A stretch of DNA of 10,248 bases from an uncultured Prevotella sp. (lineage in GTDB: Bacteria; Bacteroidota; Bacteroidia; Bacteroidales; Bacteroidaceae): contig CALCVT010000047.1 in the NCBI GenBank assembly GCA_937906495.1, positions 1 to 10,248 on the forward strand, given 5' to 3'. The translations under genes were made by a program, and so were the position numbers. Shown here piece by piece: positions 1 to 6,533 of this stretch. The notes below the pieces were generated by a model. It made no database searches and was not told where the DNA came from. It was given only the letters and a program-made list of their open reading frames with translations. Position 1 is the stretch's first letter; each line of letters starts with the position of its first letter.

Positions 1-210
1 CGGATGCGATTTGAACTTGCCAAAAGACTTTTGTATGTCAGAGTAATAAGGTTTATATATGCCTCTGTCAAACTCTTCGCACCCGGCAAGAATCCATGTC
101 GTTGCTGAAAATTCTTCAAGTTCATCCACATAAGCAAATTCATGTTTACTTTGAGAAAACAGATTGATACTTATCAAGAAAAAGAGAATGCAGATTTTTA
201 TTATTTTCAT
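1..210 (-). CDS. N-terminus of an exported DUF4932-like protein (partial, runs off left edge)
   Basis: An open frame of 70 codons starts at the ATG at 210 and reads leftward to the edge with no stop. Residues 1-20 form a signal peptide: a Lys-rich start (MKIIK), a hydrophobic core (ICILFFLISINLF) and a probable cut after SQ. The mature part has the order E-L-E-E-F-S, W-I-L-A-G, E-E-F, then Y-x-x-D-I-x-x-x-F-G-K-F-K-x-H-P. From memory this resembles the start of Bacteroidetes DUF4932 proteins, where an ELxxIxxRLAG-like stretch is followed by DIxxxFxxYKxHP. That family is exported and of unknown function. The signal peptide and the matched promoter upstream make the gene itself likely. The family call is tentative because most of the protein lies outside the window. 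Confidence 0.7.
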   Translation of the reverse strand, partial: MKIIKICILFFLISINLFSQSKHEFAYVDELEEFSATTWILAGCEEFDRGIYKPYYSDIQKSFGKFKSHP

Positions 211-271
211 AGGAGATATGCTCAAAATAAAACTGATATTTTTCTACCCTACATATTTAGAATTAATGAGA

Positions 272-302
272 CAAAAATACATAAAGTAAACGAATTTCCA
301 AA
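272..302 (-). promoter_or_regulatory. Bacteroidetes-type promoter for the left-edge gene
   Basis: On the minus strand a -33 element TTTG (302-299) is followed by 19 nt and a -7 element TATTTTTG (279-272), a full match to TAnnTTTG. Transcription would start near 265, leaving a leader of about 55 nt before the ATG at 210. This supports the reality and orientation of the partial gene. Confidence 0.65.
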
Positions 303-941
303 TTTATATCTATTAAAACCAAGGTTCAGCATTACATTCAATCATTATGAATGCATGGGTATTGACAAAATCATTCCAAAACTCAAATTCAGGTTGATAA
401 TTAAACCTCCCTCGCCATGGTATCGCTATAGAGAAACTTCATTGTTTGTGCCACACTCTACCCATTGTAGAGAATTTGCTATGTTTCTCCCAACACACGC
501 TGTATTGCATGCCTTTGAACGATTCTATTTATAAACTGATATTTTCCACCCAATCATCCTGCACTTCATAATGTAGCAAAAACATTTCTTAGCTAGATGT
601 TTTACTGTCTACATAACTATGCTCTAAACGTGATTGCCCGCAAGTGCTCATCCTATGGTGTAGAACTTAAGGAAAAGTCAGACATCTATCGGTAATATTT
701 ATACATAACCAGGAGTTGATTTTATTGAAAGATTCATCGACTGTAGCTGCACAATAAACAGAAGGCTCCTCCACTAAGGGCTGAGCACATTAGCTCTGCA
801 AGTCAGACGAATATGTCTTACCCGATTTATGCTAAACGGTTATGAAACGTGCGTAATTTGTTCGGAATACCTATTTATCAAATAAATCCATTACTCAAAA
901 CAGCTGGTATAGGAGATGAGAAACTATTACAATCTAAAACA
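303..941. other. Gene-poor stretch, nothing recognised
   Basis: About 640 bases with frequent stops on both strands. The one plus-strand open frame entering it (142-534) overlaps the start of the minus-strand gene and has no family features. Short minus-strand frames around 390-540 are broken by stops and could be decayed coding sequence, but no family could be named. No tRNA, repeat array or IS end was seen. Confidence 0.5.
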
Positions 942-972
942 AGCGTATAGAACCGCTTAGATTCTATACGCT
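931..972 (-). terminator. Perfect 11-bp inverted repeat, probable terminator of the HicB-like gene
   Basis: AGCGTATAGAA (942-952) and TTCTATACGCT (962-972) pair perfectly around a 9-nt loop. Read on the minus strand the stem is followed by TGTTTTAGATT, a modest U-rich tail. It lies about 75 nt past the stop of the 1048-1254 gene. The tail is weak, so it could instead be a stable palindrome with another role. Confidence 0.5.
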
Positions 973-1047
973 ATCATCCCCATGCCCGATTAAAAAGGGG
1001 AAGAGAAGTATTTTTCATCTCTTAATATAGGGCAGACGCTATAAATA

Positions 1048-1254
1048 TCAACATAAGGCTGCATAAAGAATTGTATATTCGTCAGAGTCTGACCAACTTT
1101 CGGGCTCCATGTCATATCGCTCTAAAAAGTTAGCGCGCGCTTCTTCTTCGGTCTCTCCCAATGCATAACTGGCCGAGCGACCTGAATAGTAAGCCATAAA
1201 TAATCCATCATCGGTTGCTTCGACAATGATTTGTGTGTCAGTTTCGTATCCCAT
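1048..1254 (-). CDS. Small HicB-like (UPF0150-type fold) protein, solitary
   Basis: A 68-aa acidic protein. Its layout matches the HicB antitoxin-like fold. A first beta strand (TQIIVEATDDG, about residues 7-17) is followed by a second (LFMAYYSGR, 18-26), a variable turn, then G-E-T-E-E-E-A and an alpha helix (ARANFLERYDM, about 39-49). The GxTxEEAxxN signature is the most telling part. Canonical HicB proteins carry a DNA-binding domain after this fold and sit next to a HicA toxin. Here the protein ends after an acidic tail (WSDSDEY) and no HicA-like reading frame lies on either side. Many such solitary proteins are not proven antitoxins, so a toxin-antitoxin role should not be assumed. It is transcribed divergently from the M28 peptidase. 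No confident promoter was found for it. Confidence 0.65.
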   Translation of the reverse strand: MGYETDTQIIVEATDDGLFMAYYSGRSASYALGETEEEARANFLERYDMEPESWSDSDEYTILYAALC

Positions 1255-1332
1255 CTTGAAATAAGTTTGATGTTTTTTACATCGGCAAAGTTCGCTGATA
1301 CAAATTAAGGGACTATGAACTCAAAGTGATAT

Positions 1333-1364
1333 TTTGGTTAACTCAGCATTACTTTGTAATTTTG
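1333..1364 (+). promoter_or_regulatory. Bacteroidetes-type promoter for the M28 peptidase
   Basis: TTTG (1333-1336), a 20-nt spacer and TAATTTTG (1357-1364, full match to TAnnTTTG). The expected start is near 1371, giving a leader of roughly 90 nt before the ATG at 1464. Confidence 0.7.
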
Positions 1365-1463
1365 TGGTATACTAATATGTACTGATAATTTCAGACTGAT
1401 ATACAACCATTTCATAAGTTCACAGACACATCTTTTTACATAACCCTAAACCTTTATACAGCA

Positions 1464-2495
1464 ATGAATAAATCAAAATTACTGACCATACAGCTATTTA
1501 TGTTCTGTCTGACATTGACTATTGCATGTTTTCCGTTGAAACTTATAGCTCAAAAGGCATTGGAAAGAGGACTTGAAACAATTAGTCGCGAACGTTCGGA
1601 AAACTTGATGTACTTTTTGGCCGACGACTTACTCGAAGGACGCGATGCCGGAATGCGCGGTGGACAACTGGCTGCGCGCTATATTGTTTCGATGCTACGC
1701 GAATGGGGAATTGCTCCATTCAACAGCAATGGTTACTATCAGTCCTTTGATATAGCCAAGCTGACAAAACCGCAACGCGGGCCTTGGCAAGTGCATCCTG
1801 ACTCAATAGCTAAAGTAAAAAGCTATGGTGCACACCACTTACGCCACTTGAATAATATTTTAGCTGCAATACCTGGCAAACGCACCAATGAATACGTAAT
1901 TGTAGGGGCGCACTATGACCATGAAGGAATAATGCCGGATATTGCTGTTGATGCTATCTACAACGGAGCAGATGATAATGCCTCTGGGGTTGTTGCTGTA
2001 ATGCAGATTGCAAGAGCTTTTGCAACAAGCGGGCAACAACCTGAACGCACTGTGATTTTTGCATTTTGGGATGGTGAGGAAAAAGGATTACTCGGCTCAC
2101 GCTTCTTTATACATAATTGGCAAATACCTTCGCAAATAAAATGCTACCTCAACTTCGATATGGTGGGACGCGGACCAATAAACAATCCTAAACATCTTTC
2201 ATACTTCTATACAGCCTCGCATCAAGCTTTTGGTAATTGGCTGAAACAAGATATGAAAGAACGAAACTTTGGATTCGTTCCCGATTATCGGGCATGGGAC
2301 AATCCGGTTGGCGGAAGCGACAATGGAACATTTGCCAAAGCAGGCATTCCCATTATTTGGTACCACACAGAAGGACACCCTGACTACACACGCCCTTCAG
2401 ATACAGCCGATAAAATTGACTTCGACAAACTGACAGATATTTGTAAAGCATCATTCCTTACGTCCTGGCGGATGGCAAACGAAAGTAGATACTAA
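1464..2495 (+). CDS. Exported M28-family zinc metallopeptidase (aminopeptidase-like)
   Basis: A 343-aa protein with an N-terminal signal sequence (residues 1-30, ending LIAQ), so it acts in the periplasm or outside the cell. Residues 43-97 form the N-terminal segment usual in Bacteroidetes M28 proteins (LADDLLEGRDAG, AARYI, YYQSFDI). The catalytic core follows in family order: GAHYDH (H150, D152), NGADDNASG (D170 or D171 as bridging ligand), WDGEEKGLLGS (E205 as general base, E206 as ligand) and NFDMVGR (D232). M28 enzymes are two-zinc exopeptidases that trim N-terminal residues from peptides. The last metal-ligand motif reads HPDYTRPSDT (305-314). In relatives this is typically DYHxPxD with His as the second-zinc ligand, and here T309 stands in that place, so activity or metal content may differ. 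It appears monocistronic and has its own promoter. Substrate is unknown. Confidence 0.9.
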   Translation: MNKSKLLTIQLFMFCLTLTIACFPLKLIAQKALERGLETISRERSENLMYFLADDLLEGRDAGMRGGQLAARYIVSMLREWGIAPFNSNGYYQSFDIAKLTKPQRGPWQVHPDSIAKVKSYGAHHLRHLNNILAAIPGKRTNEYVIVGAHYDHEGIMPDIAVDAIYNGADDNASGVVAVMQIARAFATSGQQPERTVIFAFWDGEEKGLLGSRFFIHNWQIPSQIKCYLNFDMVGRGPINNPKHLSYFYTASHQAFGNWLKQDMKERNFGFVPDYRAWDNPVGGSDNGTFAKAGIPIIWYHTEGHPDYTRPSDTADKIDFDKLTDICKASFLTSWRMANESRY

Positions 2496-2557
2496 CAAAA
2501 GCGAACACACTACCTGCTATTAAAAACACCGCAAACATATCAACCAACCCCAGTTTT

Positions 2558-2611
2558 ATACAATCAGGCTTCGCTACGATAGCATTTATTCGTAGTGATG
2601 CTTGATTGTAT
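2558..2611. repeat. Long imperfect palindrome (22-bp arms, 10-nt loop)
   Basis: Arms at 2558-2579 and 2590-2611 match at 19 of 22 positions. Two of the three differences become G-U pairs in a plus-strand transcript, leaving one true mismatch. The outer nine pairs are ATACAATCA/TGATTGTAT. It lies 63 nt past the peptidase stop, in a convergent gap. No T-run follows on the plus side, so it is not a typical intrinsic terminator. It may act as a 3'-end stabiliser, a REP-like repeat or a mobile-element relic. Confidence 0.6.
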
Positions 2612-2689
2612 GGTATATAGGAATACACTACCCATGCAGACAAAGTAAGTTTGAAAACAGACTGAAACACCTACTCTATTGCCTAAGGA

Positions 2690-2748
2690 TTGAAAAAAGA
2701 GAACGGTCCGCCGAAAAGGACTTAATGTGCCCAACCGGACGGACCGTT
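2690..2748 (-). terminator. Rho-independent terminator of the exported-protein cluster
   Basis: AACGGTCCG (2702-2710) pairs with CGGACCGTT (2740-2748). Three further pairs (CCG 2711-2713 with CGG 2736-2738) follow past one bulged A. On the minus strand the stem is followed by CTCTTTTTTC. It lies about 100 nt past the stop of the Omp28-like gene. Confidence 0.8.
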
Positions 2749-2849
2749 ACAATCAAAATTACCTAAGGACTATCAGTAATACCTTCTGACAAAAGACTGA
2801 AAACAGGTGTTGAAATGCTATTTTGTTTCCAACATTTGTTCATCTTTTA

Positions 2850-4175
2850 TCAAGGAATGCACTCAAAATTACGAGTTTCGCCAAACTTACAGGGCAAAAC
2901 ATTGTCTATGGCATACTTCGTGCCGCCCTGATTATAGGTTACGACTACAATAAAACGGCAATTTTTAATATCCTTAATGTCATTGCGTTCCTTCAATTCT
3001 TGAAGGTTCAGTGTACGCTTGTACTCAACGACAGTATTAGCAGGTATATCAGTTTCGCTAATGATATCACCTGCAGCATTTGTTGCTGTAGAGGCACGCA
3101 ACACGTTCATATGATTGCTTATTACCTCAGAATCGTAGCTTCCGGAATTGTCTGACTGTTTACTATAGACATTGTCTTCAACTACCCATACAGCCATGCG
3201 ATACATACCACGAGTAGTAACTGATAATTTGGTATCAAAAGTTACATTACCCTTGTCATCAACTTCGCTCACTGTTGCAGCTATACCTGTGCGCGCAGCA
3301 ATTTTATTCTGAGCATTTACCATAGCACGAATGGTCTTTGCTCCCATAGTAGGATTGGTATTCTTATTTACCTCCTTACCAAAATTGATGTACATACGCG
3401 GAAAACCACTTACACCCTCATAGGTACGGACATTTGTTGCAAATCCTGTTTCCAAGGCATCGCGTGCATGGATGGCTGCGAATGCCACATCATCTGGATT
3501 GGGATCATTCTCCATAAAGTGATGAATAGATGCAATAACTGGCGGACAATTGCCACACCACGTTCCAGTATACTGGGTAATAAGGCTACGGCGGCGGTAG
3601 CGTCCCATGTAGTTAAACGAATAGCGGGTAACCTTACAAGGTGTTCCAAATTCATCATAACCAAGTGTGAGTAAGGTATACGTATTACCTTTACTCAAAC
3701 CATCAGCAGGAACATCGTGCTTGAGGCTTTTTGTATCGAATAACTGGCTTCCGTTTTGTTCAATATAAGCAGCAGCAGCTACCTCATCAATGAGTTCTTG
3801 ACCCTTGCTATTGGTCACTACCACATAACGATATTGCTTACATGCGCTCGATGGAGTCAGCGTAAAGGAAATTTGCTTTTCGTCCATTTGATTTACCTGC
3901 GCATCAACTGCCACTTTTGCTGTTATGCGACGGAAAACCACACTATCAGCTTGATTAGGTAAAAATTCATACGAGCGGTTGTCCTTACCTAACACAGTAA
4001 AAGACACGCCATTGCCATCAGCCGGCTTGCTGTAGGTAACACTCTCTGTACGATCAGTGAGGAAACCCTGTACAGGCTTACCGTCGCGATAAACAACCAA
4101 ACGTTCGGGATGGCTCTGAGCAAACAAAGGCAATCCCATCAACAAAGCGAGACATAGCGTAATGATTCTTCTCAT
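2850..4175 (-). CDS. Omp28-like exported protein with a thioredoxin-type CGNC site
   Basis: A 441-aa protein (C of the cluster) with a cleavable signal peptide (residues 1-20, LPLFAQ/SHPE) and no lipobox. Residues 21-84 form a short beta-rich segment (VVYRDGKPVQGF...DSVVF) of the type found at the start of Bacteroidetes exported proteins. Residues 86-190 are an Ig/Fn3-like module (FTLTPS...YRYVVV...YTLLTLGYDEFG). Residues 197-265 look like a thioredoxin-like core: TGTWCGNCPP (C207, C210), then SGFPRMYIN with P259 at the expected cis-proline position. Residues 300-441 resemble the beta C-terminal part of Omp28-related outer membrane proteins. The CxxC site suggests disulfide or thiol exchange outside the cytoplasm, but catalysis is inferred only. 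It is the last gene of the A-B-C cluster, 205 nt after B. No clear promoter of its own was found, so expression may depend on readthrough past the hairpin at 4315-4360. Confidence 0.85.
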   Translation of the reverse strand: MRRIITLCLALLMGLPLFAQSHPERLVVYRDGKPVQGFLTDRTESVTYSKPADGNGVSFTVLGKDNRSYEFLPNQADSVVFRRITAKVAVDAQVNQMDEKQISFTLTPSSACKQYRYVVVTNSKGQELIDEVAAAAYIEQNGSQLFDTKSLKHDVPADGLSKGNTYTLLTLGYDEFGTPCKVTRYSFNYMGRYRRRSLITQYTGTWCGNCPPVIASIHHFMENDPNPDDVAFAAIHARDALETGFATNVRTYEGVSGFPRMYINFGKEVNKNTNPTMGAKTIRAMVNAQNKIAARTGIAATVSEVDDKGNVTFDTKLSVTTRGMYRMAVWVVEDNVYSKQSDNSGSYDSEVISNHMNVLRASTATNAAGDIISETDIPANTVVEYKRTLNLQELKERNDIKDIKNCRFIVVVTYNQGGTKYAIDNVLPCKFGETRNFECIP

Positions 4176-4307
4176 CGTAGTAGGAATAGATAGATATAAA
4201 TTAGAATAGTTAACTTACATATCCTGAATTTCTTTCCCCAAGTTCGCCGGGCTTTTCCATATTCTGAATTAAACAGTAAAAAGCTAAAACAACAGCAATC
4301 ATGAAGC

Positions 4308-4360
4308 AGAAAATGCAGGCGACACCCGGTTATCTTTTTTACTACCGGGCATCGTCCTGC
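4308..4360 (-). terminator. Strong hairpin directly after gene B: terminator or attenuator
   Basis: Arms 4315-4330 and 4344-4360 pair over 16 bp, with one bulged base and two G-U pairs, around a 13-nt loop. On the minus strand the stem is followed by ATTTTCTGC, a short U-rich tail. It begins about 20 nt past the stop codon of gene B. Because gene C follows in the same direction without a clear promoter, partial termination is more likely than a complete stop. Confidence 0.65.
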
Positions 4361-4380
4361 GATAATGTTATTAAATGGTA

Positions 4381-6408
4381 TCAATCTTGTTTTGAAGAAA
4401 CAATTGTCTTGGGCAAACTGCGACGCATTATATTCTTCTTAAAAGGCTTGATTTGAGTATTCTTGAGAGATTCCAGCAGCATACTCTTGTGTTTGAACTG
4501 CACTCCACAATTATCCTTCATGGGAGCAAGTTGTACTACACGCTTGTCTATGTTTTGAGGCATGAAAGGACTTGAGAATGCACGTATGCTCTTACCTTCA
4601 GGTTTGAAATCGTACTCATCAATAGGCGAAACACCATCTCTACTCAAACGAATAGATTTGCGATAGGTAGTACCAAAGTTTCCATTTGCATCGGCTGCAA
4701 CCGCTGCTAGTGTAAGCACTTTACCATACGTACAGAAGAAGTCGGTACGGGGCTGTGTGCGCCGGCTCATCAAGTCGTTGATAAGCACATCTTCCGTAAA
4801 TTCATCACGATTGGTGTAATCGTCCTCATAAATGTTATAATATACCTTATCACCAGTCGTGGTACTTACCTCTACAGGAAGAATTGCATACTGACGATAG
4901 TTATCGAAAAATCCGGGGAACTTCTTGGCTGCATCCTCACCTGCAAAGTACTTATCGCACTTCACAACAACATCAACATCTGATTCTGATGCTTCGGGAG
5001 TTTGGAAGGTATAACGTACAAGGTCGGTTGATGCATAACTACCATTAACACCCATGGTAAGAATTTCGTACTTTGTATTGGGTGTCAATGCTGTTAATGG
5101 TATTTCTACTTTTTCGGTTCCTGCGGTAATGGCTCCTTGACGAATATACTGGCTGAGGGTACCCTTTACAACTTCATCGTCTTTATCACCATAATAATCG
5201 AATGGGGCATAAGTTACAACATAGGAATCATGGTTGCTGGGCGTTACCTTAAGGTCGGCCGAGCGACTGGTAATGTTGCTCACCTCGACAGTTAACTGAT
5301 TGTCAGAAAGCAACACATCACCGGTTGTTACTTCTTTAATCGTAGGATTACCGCTCAACATGCCACTTGGACTTACACTTAATGCAAAACCTTTATACGG
5401 GGTGGCAAACTCCAAATTATTGTAAAGGAATGAAGAAGGACCTTTTTCGGTAATCACTTCAACAGTCTGCTCGCGAGTATAACCATATTGGGCATAAAAA
5501 GCAATTATTTCGTTGAGTTGGTTAGCTACTGTATTCAATATTTCTTCTGTAGACAAATCTGCAGAAAGAATATCGTAGTAATAACGATTCATATCATTGT
5601 CAGGAGTAACTTCCATCTGCACTTCTACACCATTAACCTGATAGTTAATATCAAATTTCGTATCAAGGCCAGTAGGTGCCGTAGTTGTCATAATTGCTCG
5701 TACTATCGGGGTAATGCGCTCCCCTTTAGGCGTTACACCATAGGCGTATATACAATAAGGAGTTGACACTGCTAAATCTTCCCACTCTAATACTGCTGCT
5801 CCCTTATGAGAGAAAACTTCAATCGCACGTTCAAAGGTAACCCCAAGTTTTTCGGCACGATCTTTCAAGAATTTGACGTCATCATTATACATGGCATCAT
5901 CATCTCCATTATATGCATCAGCTTCGCTTTTTGGCAGGATCATTACCAAATAGGACATCTTAGGATCAAGAGGTTTAACCTCTGCCTTCAAACGGCTTTC
6001 AGAAGTTGCAAGTTCGCTAATCGTAAATAGTTCGCCTGCTGCAGCCTGTACAAGTTTAACACTTACTGCTTCTGCACCCGTATAATTGAGTGTAATTACC
6101 GCACTACGTTCTGCACCGGTTGCATTGGGATCAACAAAGCAAGTTACCTCACCCTTCTCATTCGAAGCAAATTGCGATACCCATGACTGATCGGCCTTAG
6201 CTTCAGCCGAAACTGAAGGACGAGCGTGCTCTATCTGACATATAATGGTAACTTTACCACCAGCACCACCTACTGATATTTCGTTTTGATCAACATGAAT
6301 AGCCGGAGGAGTAACAGGTGGATTGTCATCACTGCATGATACTGCTAAACAAGCAAAAACTCCAAGCAGCAATACAGATAACCAACCAAATTGAAAAAAA
6401 GATTTCAT
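4381..6408 (-). CDS. BACON-domain surface lipoprotein with Fn3-like repeats
   Basis: A 675-aa protein (B of the cluster). Residues 1-25 are a lipoprotein signal ending LAVSC (lipid on C25). The following SDDN is an acidic stretch of the kind linked to surface export of Bacteroidetes lipoproteins. Residues 37-122 are a BACON domain (HVDQNEISVGGAGG, DQSWVS, GAERSAVITL, VKLVQAA), an Ig-like fold usually found in carbohydrate- or mucin-associated surface proteins. Three similar modules follow at about 126-243, 252-363 and 371-470, each ending with a T-x-Y-x-(I/L) strand and a terminal T. Residues 478-590 form a module shared with gene A. The tail, 600-675, is rich in Lys/Arg. The mature protein has six cysteines besides C25 (57, 90, 219, 484, 559, 634). 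No enzymatic motif is visible; a binding or scaffold role is inferred. It lies 125 nt after A and 205 nt before C. Confidence 0.85.
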   Translation of the reverse strand: MKSFFQFGWLSVLLLGVFACLAVSCSDDNPPVTPPAIHVDQNEISVGGAGGKVTIICQIEHARPSVSAEAKADQSWVSQFASNEKGEVTCFVDPNATGAERSAVITLNYTGAEAVSVKLVQAAAGELFTISELATSESRLKAEVKPLDPKMSYLVMILPKSEADAYNGDDDAMYNDDVKFLKDRAEKLGVTFERAIEVFSHKGAAVLEWEDLAVSTPYCIYAYGVTPKGERITPIVRAIMTTTAPTGLDTKFDINYQVNGVEVQMEVTPDNDMNRYYYDILSADLSTEEILNTVANQLNEIIAFYAQYGYTREQTVEVITEKGPSSFLYNNLEFATPYKGFALSVSPSGMLSGNPTIKEVTTGDVLLSDNQLTVEVSNITSRSADLKVTPSNHDSYVVTYAPFDYYGDKDDEVVKGTLSQYIRQGAITAGTEKVEIPLTALTPNTKYEILTMGVNGSYASTDLVRYTFQTPEASESDVDVVVKCDKYFAGEDAAKKFPGFFDNYRQYAILPVEVSTTTGDKVYYNIYEDDYTNRDEFTEDVLINDLMSRRTQPRTDFFCTYGKVLTLAAVAADANGNFGTTYRKSIRLSRDGVSPIDEYDFKPEGKSIRAFSSPFMPQNIDKRVVQLAPMKDNCGVQFKHKSMLLESLKNTQIKPFKKNIMRRSLPKTIVSSKQD

Positions 6409-6444
6409 TGCTAATAATTGCTATATTTTTGTTATAAGGAAGAA

Positions 6445-6491
6445 GGCAGGTGCGGTCAATCTACCATGACGGCAGATTGACCTTCCTGGCC
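6445..6491 (-). promoter_or_regulatory. Intergenic hairpin between genes A and B
   Basis: GGTCAATCT (6454-6462) and AGATTGACC (6474-6482) pair perfectly. One mismatch and two more pairs follow, leading to a 5-nt loop. A broken outer stem (6445-6450 with 6485-6491, one bulge) extends it. There is no immediate U-run on the minus strand, so processing, mRNA stabilisation or attenuation fits better than a plain terminator. Confidence 0.55.
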
Positions 6492-6533
6492 GTCCTTAAT
6501 GTTCAAAAATCACGTTATACGAATGAAAATCAG

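Noticed and set aside
142..534. Plus-strand open frame of 130 codons
   Set aside because: It overlaps the start, signal peptide and promoter of the minus-strand exported gene, has no signal or family features, and no plus-strand promoter was found.
991..1023. Second terminator candidate after the HicB-like gene (AAGAGA/TCTCTT, then a T-run on the minus strand)
   Set aside because: The stem is only 6 bp, with few G-C pairs; the 942-972 hairpin is stronger.
1255..1332. Promoter for the HicB-like gene (TTAATTTG or GAACTTTG on the minus strand)
   Set aside because: Each misses one consensus base and neither has a -33 element at the right spacing.
2458..2670. Minus-strand open frame of 70 codons with a hydrophobic stretch
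   Set aside because: It overlaps the peptidase C-terminus and the 2558-2611 palindrome; the hydrophobicity is a by-product of A/T-rich sequence.
4172..4384. Minus-strand frame overlapping the end of B and the start of C (stop/start overlap)
   Set aside because: It needs a TTG start, runs through the terminator-like hairpin and has no family features. The overlap is suggestive of coupling, but the sequence looks like chance.
6498..6530. Possible promoter for gene B (GATTTTTG on the minus strand)
   Set aside because: The first base of the -7 element is wrong and no TTTG lies 19-21 nt upstream.
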